Assembly: GCA_011033025.1 (NCBI GenBank)
Contig: WFMF01000008.1
Coordinates: 749,001-813,000 of the forward strand
DNA from: Beroe forskalii
Lineage: Eukaryota > Ctenophora > Nuda > Beroida > Beroidae
DNA: 64,000 nt
Reading direction: 5' to 3'
The notes beneath the pieces were generated by a model, which was not told the DNA's origin, made no database searches, and saw nothing but the letters and a program-made list of their open reading frames with translations. The position numbers and the translations under genes were made by a program. Below, one piece after another: positions 58,901 through 64,000 of this stretch (positions are counted from its first letter, which is position 1; every line of letters starts with the position of its first letter).

Positions 58901-59363
58901 TCATGTCATACTGACTTATGTCAGCTAGAAAACTATCAAAATTAGAGGCATTCCCATCAATATTATTAAAGAGAATCGAAAATGTGCTTTTTGTTTTTGA
59001 GATATCATTCTTAGCACGTTTAAAGCCTGTACTGTCATGTGATTGGCAGGAATTAAGAATTTCACAAATGGTCGTTACGTCATCCAGTTGCTGCAAGTCA
59101 AATTGTTCATGCCTATCTGATTCAAGGTCATTGAACGGATTATACCTTGGTACATAATTTGTAATACATTCAAGACATTGCCATTGCCTTGTCAGGTGAT
59201 TAAACTTAAAATTTGTTCTGGAGCATTCTGCATGGTAAACAACATTGCATTTTTGACAGGTATTGATACGGTTATGAGTCAGGATACACTTTTTACATAC
59301 CTTGCAACTCTCCCTGGTAACTCTAATATTGAACTCCTCCTCATCACGGTTGGAAACCATCAT
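55918..59363 (-). pseudogene. LINE ORF2: PHD, APE endonuclease, reverse transcriptase (frame-broken)
   Basis: It starts at ATGATGG (59363), overlapping the ORF1 stop by 20 nt. N-terminal PHD-like finger (CKVCKKCILTHNRINTC, YHAEC, WQCLEC). APE endonuclease marks are AIALAETN, GTVYRPPSG, ISGDFNID and SHHFPVF. RT marks are PVFKKGDSRYLDNYRPVS, FIDLSKAFD and GVPQGSVLGPLLF. Near 56981 a T-run is one base short, so the YADD motif is out of frame. At least one more frame change occurs between 56751 and 56709, before the C-terminal part (VKFLGVVIDEKLKWDDHI to CEITW). It is inactive as written, unless the breaks are sequence errors. Confidence 0.85.
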
Positions 59364-59796
59364 GAGTAGGGCTCTCCTGTGCACCACCTGATCTCCTTCG
59401 GTCACCTCCACCTACAGCCCTCCTATAGCCACCACGACCTCCATTAAATCTGTTAACAGACTCAGAACCTGCCTTCCCAGTCACGTTAGTTTTAAACTGT
59501 TTCGCCAGTAGACTGATACCATTTCTACCGAGATGAAGAATGTCTTCAGTCTTGGGAGTGAAGATGTTCGATGTCTCGGATTCCTTCCTCCATCTGCCAT
59601 GTTCATCTGTCAAGAAGTCACCGAACATTGAGTGCTCGATAATACACACCCTATTCAAATTGCAGGTCATGTCCATGATCAGATTGTTGAAATCATGTAC
59701 ACGGTGATTCAGGGGTCTTGATCGTGTTGGAAGAAGAAGGCTGATGTAAACCTTGGCTTTGGGATACATTTCACATATATTCCGTACTTTTGTTGG
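59344..59796 (-). CDS. LINE ORF1, 3' part (end of SGNH esterase, Gly/Arg tail)
   Basis: Continuation of ORF1 on the other side of the insertion: VRNICEMYPKAKVYISLL, then DILHLGRNGISL with the esterase Asp/His. A Gly/Arg-rich tail (NRFNGGRGGYRR, GGGDRRRSGGAQE) follows, likely RNA-binding and absent from the deleted copy. The stop TGA (59346-59344) lies 17 nt inside ORF2. Confidence 0.85.
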   Translation of the reverse strand, partial: PTKVRNICEMYPKAKVYISLLLPTRSRPLNHRVHDFNNLIMDMTCNLNRVCIIEHSMFGDFLTDEHGRWRKESETSNIFTPKTEDILHLGRNGISLLAKQFKTNVTGKAGSESVNRFNGGRGGYRRAVGGGDRRRSGGAQESPTHDGFQP

Positions 59797-61689
59797 GGGG
59801 GATGAAGCCCAAAAAAAACCAAGCCCCACCCTACTTTTCCGATTCTTGGGCTAGGTTTTTTTTGGTTTTTTTAGGTTTTTTTTGGTTTTTTTGGGTTACA
59901 TTTTATTTATTTCTAGCACCTTTCCAAACGATTTTTAGGTTAAAATTCGATTGTTTTATGATGTCTACCATATGACTGTAGATTCACAGGAGCTTGGTAT
60001 GTAGCCTAAACGACCTATAATTGTGTAAGTTACTGAATATAATTGAATATTTTCACTCATCTGTCATCTAATCATTCTGAAATTGGTCCCTAACTCCTTA
60101 CACTGGAGTCTGGTGGGTACTTTTTCCAGGTCAGGTCCAATCGAGCTTAGCCTACGGGGTCATATTACTGGTCTAGGACCTAAATGTTTATCAAAAGCTG
60201 TTTGAACATGGTCCTTTTTATAGAGTTATGAACTTATATGAGCTTCTTGTCAATTGTATTTTACGTACTTACTTAGGCTGATCCTCAGCTTTATTGCTCC
60301 TGCTTTATTGAGTCCTGGAAGACCTTTTTTGGACCTAACATTCCTCCCCTACTGAACCAAGGCCAATCATCCTAATGTTACCTGACTGAGTGACCCTAAC
60401 CCTGGGGATACTTTACAGAACCTTTTCGCCATTAATTTTGAGCATATTACAACTAGAGGCATATACATCGCAACATTATTACCAGAAGGTGCAGCGCTAG
60501 CCCTGTATGGAGCCCTACGGTTTTCAGTTCCTTGTTTAATGAGCCATGCAGCTAGGACATCCACCACATTCAGCCAGGCAAGAGTCTTGCCTGGCTGAAT
60601 CGGTGGATGTCCTAGCTGCATGGCCCATTAAAGACATGTAGGTTCTCTCCACTCCAGCATGGACATAAGTTGTTTATTATATACCGCCAGCACACAAGAA
60701 ATATTTCTTTTTGCTTTGGAGGGTAGGTGAATCAAGGGCGAAACCCTTACCAACCCCAGAGAAAAGTTGACTGACCTTTTCCTTATACCTATTTGACATT
60801 TCACTTACTCCTAGCAAGAAGTTAAAACCTGAGTGACCTTTTTGCCTCTTCTGACTGCAATAGTGGTCCCTTTATGACCATTGGCGACTTCCTGCTGACC
60901 CTTGGCTGTCCCTTAATAACAACTGAATGAGTGATTATCTAATGTCTTGATTGTCCTCACTCAACTTCTTCCCTCACAAGCCTTTTGATCCCATAGTAGC
61001 ATGGCGACCCGTTGCTTAACCTTGTCTAACTCCTGGCTCCTTCTGACCATTACCTTGATATTGGACAATCATAAGTGACTGTCTCCCTGGCGACCCTTGG
61101 CTATCCTTTGAAATGGTGACTTTTCCAGTGCAAAACACCTTGTTGATCTCAGATGACACTAGTCTGAGCCATGAGCAAACCAGTGAGCCCTAAGAAACCC
61201 CCTGGTTCACTAGCACTTGGCAGTTTGCAGGGCACCCATGTCCTTATTTCAGCACTGAGTGGCCTCCTGGCCTGGTGATTCAAGTCTGACCACTATTAAC
61301 CCCCTGCTGATCATGCTGGCTGACCCTCGGCAACTCTTGAGCAGTGCTTTGCTGATATTTCACCAAAACAATGCCTTAATGTACTGATTATGTCATATAA
61401 AACACCACAAATCACCAAAAACATCGATAAAACTAACGAATATTGTTTGAAACTATAGTAATATCAATAACAACACATTAATAGCATCAACAATCCATAT
61501 TGGCATGAAAAAGTCCAATTTTTTGAAAAAAACCTAACCCAAAAAATACCAAAAAAAACCAAAAAATACCAAAAAATACCAAAAAATACCAAAAAAAACC
61601 AAAAAAAACCAAGGCCCACCCTACTTTTCTGATTCTTGGGCTAGGTTTTTTTTGGTTTTTTTTGGTTTTTTTTGGGCTTCATCCCCCCC
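59795..61689. mobile_element. 1.9 kb non-autonomous TIR element inserted in LINE ORF1
   Basis: Perfect 26-bp inverted ends (GGGGGGGATGAAGCCC then A8CC) are flanked by the direct duplication TTTGTT at 59789-59794 and 61690-61695. The uninterrupted ORF1 copy has this site once. Subterminal A8CC / GGT8 arms around CCCACCCTACTTTTC make a hairpin at each end. No transposase frame is found. Six-base duplications are uncommon, so the superfamily is left open. Confidence 0.85.
60533..60636. repeat. Long near-perfect hairpin inside the TIR element
   Basis: Arms of about 50 bp (GCCATGCAGCTAGGACATCC and on, AGCCAGGCAAGA at the tip) are separated by a single G and differ at only a few positions. Upstream, CATCGCAACATTATTACCAG is also found near 46536, suggesting that another dispersed repeat begins here. 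Confidence 0.8.
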
Positions 61690-63524
61690 TTTGTTTCCAA
61701 GCCATCTATCAGGGCCCTATTTGATTTCCTATATCTTGGACTGCAGTTTATGCTGTTTATACCAGTGTGTATAACAATGTTTCTGTACGGTCCAATTTTC
61801 TCAGGTTCTGGTATGGCATCAATGTGCCCCACTTTCACCCTTTTACCCGGCATCCAGGCACCGAGCTTACCGATTCCATTTCCAAACTTGATATTGACAG
61901 TGTTGGAGTCACCGAGAATAATTGTGCTGTTCAGAAAATGGGGGTCAATATGACGGAATGTGAAACTGTATCTTACACTGGCTGTTTCACATGGGTCAAT
62001 ACTGTGGACCCAAAAATCCTGTGCAAACCTGCTTGATACAATTAGGCTTCTGTCTTTTAGTATCTGCTGCTCAGTTGAGTGTCCATCATTACTGACAAAG
62101 CTCATTGTGCGTTCCGCACCAATTGACACGGTCACTATATCTGAGTCAGGGTTGATGACAGGTTCGTCATCCCTATGAGGAGGGATACAGTTGGCTCCAG
62201 TACTGTATCGGCTTACTAGGCAGGAATTGATGGCGGTTTCTGGATTGGGAAGGGCAGGTTTGATGGACTCTATGAGTTTTTTGACCACTTCAGGGAAAGG
62301 CTCTGGTTGGTGCTCCCCTCCACTGTACCTATATCGATATTGGCCATAGTAAATAACGTCTCGGGCACTTTCAGTTCCAACGGTCTTGAACGAGCCTTCA
62401 ACACTCTCCAGAAAGTCAACAAGTTCTTGCTTCACTTCTGAGGTGACTGCTTCATCTTTGTACAAGGTGAAAGGCTTGCAGATCTCCCTGTTCCTGTTTC
62501 TTAAATGAGGCGAAACAGTGTTTGGCTGCATGGCTACAGGTGGTGGTGTTGCCCTGTCTACACTGTTTGCCGAAGATCTGATAAAAGATTGTTCGATGTT
62601 GGAGATTTGGTCAGAGAAAGCAGCAACATTTTCGCCAATCTTGCAGATATCCTCAAATGGAAGATTCGAGATATTGCGTATTGAGTCGCTGAGTTCAGGA
62701 GGAATGGTCTTCTCTGGTTTGTTGACCAGTGCATTCATCTGCTCCCTCAGCTGACCAATTTCATCCTTCAGTGAACTAAGTCCCGGTGAACTTTCCTGGG
62801 TTAGCTTTGAGTTGATGAAGCTCTTAAGTCCATCGAGTTCAGAAGAATCATCAGCTCTTCCAAGAGACATTTTGCTGACATCATCTTTAATGCTCTTGAT
62901 GTCAGATGAGAGTCCAGCGATCCTGTCACTATGCTCTTTGAATTTCTTGTCGTCAAGAATAAGATGTTTCACATGCTGGTTGAAAAATTCAACCGTTGTG
63001 ATGCCCTCATTCAGTTCTTCTGTGCAGCTTTTCACCCGTTCAATACTGGACATGAAGCTCTTTAGGGACACCGAAGTGTCAGTACCAGCTTTTGAGTCTG
63101 GATTTTCAAATTCTGTTTGGAAGCACCATGGGCAGCTCCATCTGTTGGTTTCAAGTTTCCTAGCGACAGTTGGGGTGACACCAGTTAGATTACAGCACTC
63201 AGTGTGCCAGTCCTTGTCACATACTGAGCATTTGATGCCAGTACATTTGCGATCAAACATGCCGCAAGGGCATTGAGTCAGCATTGGTGTAGGCATTGGT
63301 GTAGGCTTTGTGATGAGAGCTGTCGTCTCTAGGTCATCAACCACCACAATTTCATCTGTTTCATTGAGATCCGTCTTTGGATCCTTAGCAGGCACAGAAC
63401 TTCTCCGGCTAGTCTGAGGGGCAGCTGCAGGCGAGTTTCCAGCAGACCTGGATAGTCGTGCAGCTGAGGATACCATGGGGGGTTTGAGGTCCCCCGATTT
63501 TCCACGATGTTTTCCTTTTGTCAT
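61690..63524 (-). CDS. LINE ORF1, 5' part (PHD, coiled coil, AlkB-like, start of SGNH)
   Basis: ATG at 63524 (MTKGKHRGKSGDLKPPM). It encodes the PHD finger (CSVCDKDWHTECC), coiled coil, and AlkB-like domain with HRDDE, the distal His in FWVHSI and RYSFTFR. The first SGNH blocks (GDSN and GIN) follow. The frame runs into the inserted TIR element at 61689 just after GLETK. The domains match the other copy residue by residue with few changes, and the changes are mostly conservative, so both were probably functional recently. Confidence 0.85.
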
Positions 63525-64000
63525 GATGAAGAAGGGATGCGCTCCGGGGGACAAGGGAACCAGAGCACCAATCCGTGCACGGGGAGCTAGCTGGGGCGGC
63601 CGCCACTCTCAGCATCTCAAGCAGGGGCGACAGCTAGATGAGACGCAAAGTAACCCAGCAGACACCTGAAATAAACATTCTGGCAGTATACGGTGTTATA
63701 AAGTCATCATTATAAGATTGACAGCTAGGGTAAAAATTAATAAGATCAGCATAAGTACATAGTTTTCACTGTCACTTTCATTCCTTACTAGTTTATCACA
63801 TATTTATTTCAATTATACCGACAACACACACAACTGTAAACATATGGGTGAGTTGGTGATAATCTGGTTGCAAGAGTGTGTTATGCAGGGTTGTGCATTT
63901 CAACCCAGGATATAACGTTTTAAAATTTTTAATGTCTCATAATTTAACGGTTTACAGCTATGGCAGCATGCAGTAAATCTCATATCATATTATCAAATCA

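Larger units (their letters stand above)
55005..64000 (-). mobile_element. AlkB-bearing non-LTR retrotransposon, long copy (runs off the window)
   Basis: The minus-strand element, from right to left, has: 5' untranslated region (63525 to beyond 64000), ORF1 (63524-59344, split by a 1.9 kb insertion), ORF2 (59363 to about 55918, frame-broken), 3' untranslated region, and a tail of three TTAAACGTTGTTTCTC units at 55009-55065 that abut the gypsy pol. Without the insertion the visible length is at least 7.1 kb. It matches the copy at 38.9-42.9 kb at high identity in coding parts and lower identity in the untranslated regions. Confidence 0.85.

Overview
The window is nuclear DNA of an invertebrate animal. 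Most genes are split into many short exons with GT-AG introns of about 50-1500 bp. The encoded domains are metazoan: LDL-receptor class A, EGF, YWTD beta-propeller and TTLL. About half of the sequence is intronic, intergenic or transposon-derived. I cannot place the phylum from the sequence alone. A 100-N assembly gap lies at 23035-23134.

Layout. (1) 3.6-11.3 kb, minus strand: the start of an LDL-receptor-related receptor gene (LRP-A). It has a signal-peptide exon, a degenerate LDLa, an EGF, a YWTD propeller, another EGF, then LDLa exons running out of the window to the left. (2) 12.5-13.0 kb, minus: an intronless DUF1772-type four-helix membrane protein. (3) 15.0-16.6 kb, plus: an intronless TTLL10-like tubulin glycylase. 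Its stop is UGA followed by CUAG, and the same frame stays open for 63 more codons. (4) 17.4-21.3 kb, plus: coiled-coil protein exons of unrecognised family, the last exon carrying a one-base frame break. (5) 21.8-23.0 kb: a collapsed tandem array next to the gap. (6) 23.1-32.5 kb, plus: the C-terminal 17 exons of a second LRP-type receptor (LRP-B), with EGF, propeller, EGF, propeller, two Cys-rich modules, a transmembrane helix and a cytoplasmic tail. All of its exon phases agree. A 1.2 kb TTAA-flanked fold-back element sits in its last large intron. (7) 37.2-38.2 kb: a decayed LINE tail. (8) 38.9-42.9 kb, plus: an internally deleted copy of an unusual non-LTR retrotransposon. (9) 44.5-48.5 kb, plus: a Lys-rich, coiled-coil gene of unrecognised family. 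(10) 49.8-52.2 kb: 22-bp and 55-bp minisatellites. (11) 52.9-64 kb, minus: a nested transposon stack. A Ty3/gypsy pol is cut by a second, longer copy of the same LINE, whose ORF1 is itself split by a 1.9 kb terminal-inverted-repeat element with a 6-bp target duplication.

The most interesting items are four. First, the LINE ORF1 carries a PHD finger, a coiled coil, an AlkB-like 2-oxoglutarate/Fe(II) dioxygenase with all metal and 2OG ligands visible, and an SGNH esterase, followed by an overlapping ORF2 (PHD, APE endonuclease, RT). Second, the TTLL10-like gene has the UGA-CUAG readthrough context. Third, six introns of LRP-B contain extra tandem copies of the neighbouring exon edge plus its splice site. 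Fourth, a 55-bp minisatellite is open over long stretches in several frames of both strands.

The two LRP-type genes would act as endocytic or signalling receptors at the cell surface and are separate genes in opposite orientation. The remaining genes show no evident pathway link, so this is an ordinary gene-and-transposon neighbourhood and not an operon-like system.
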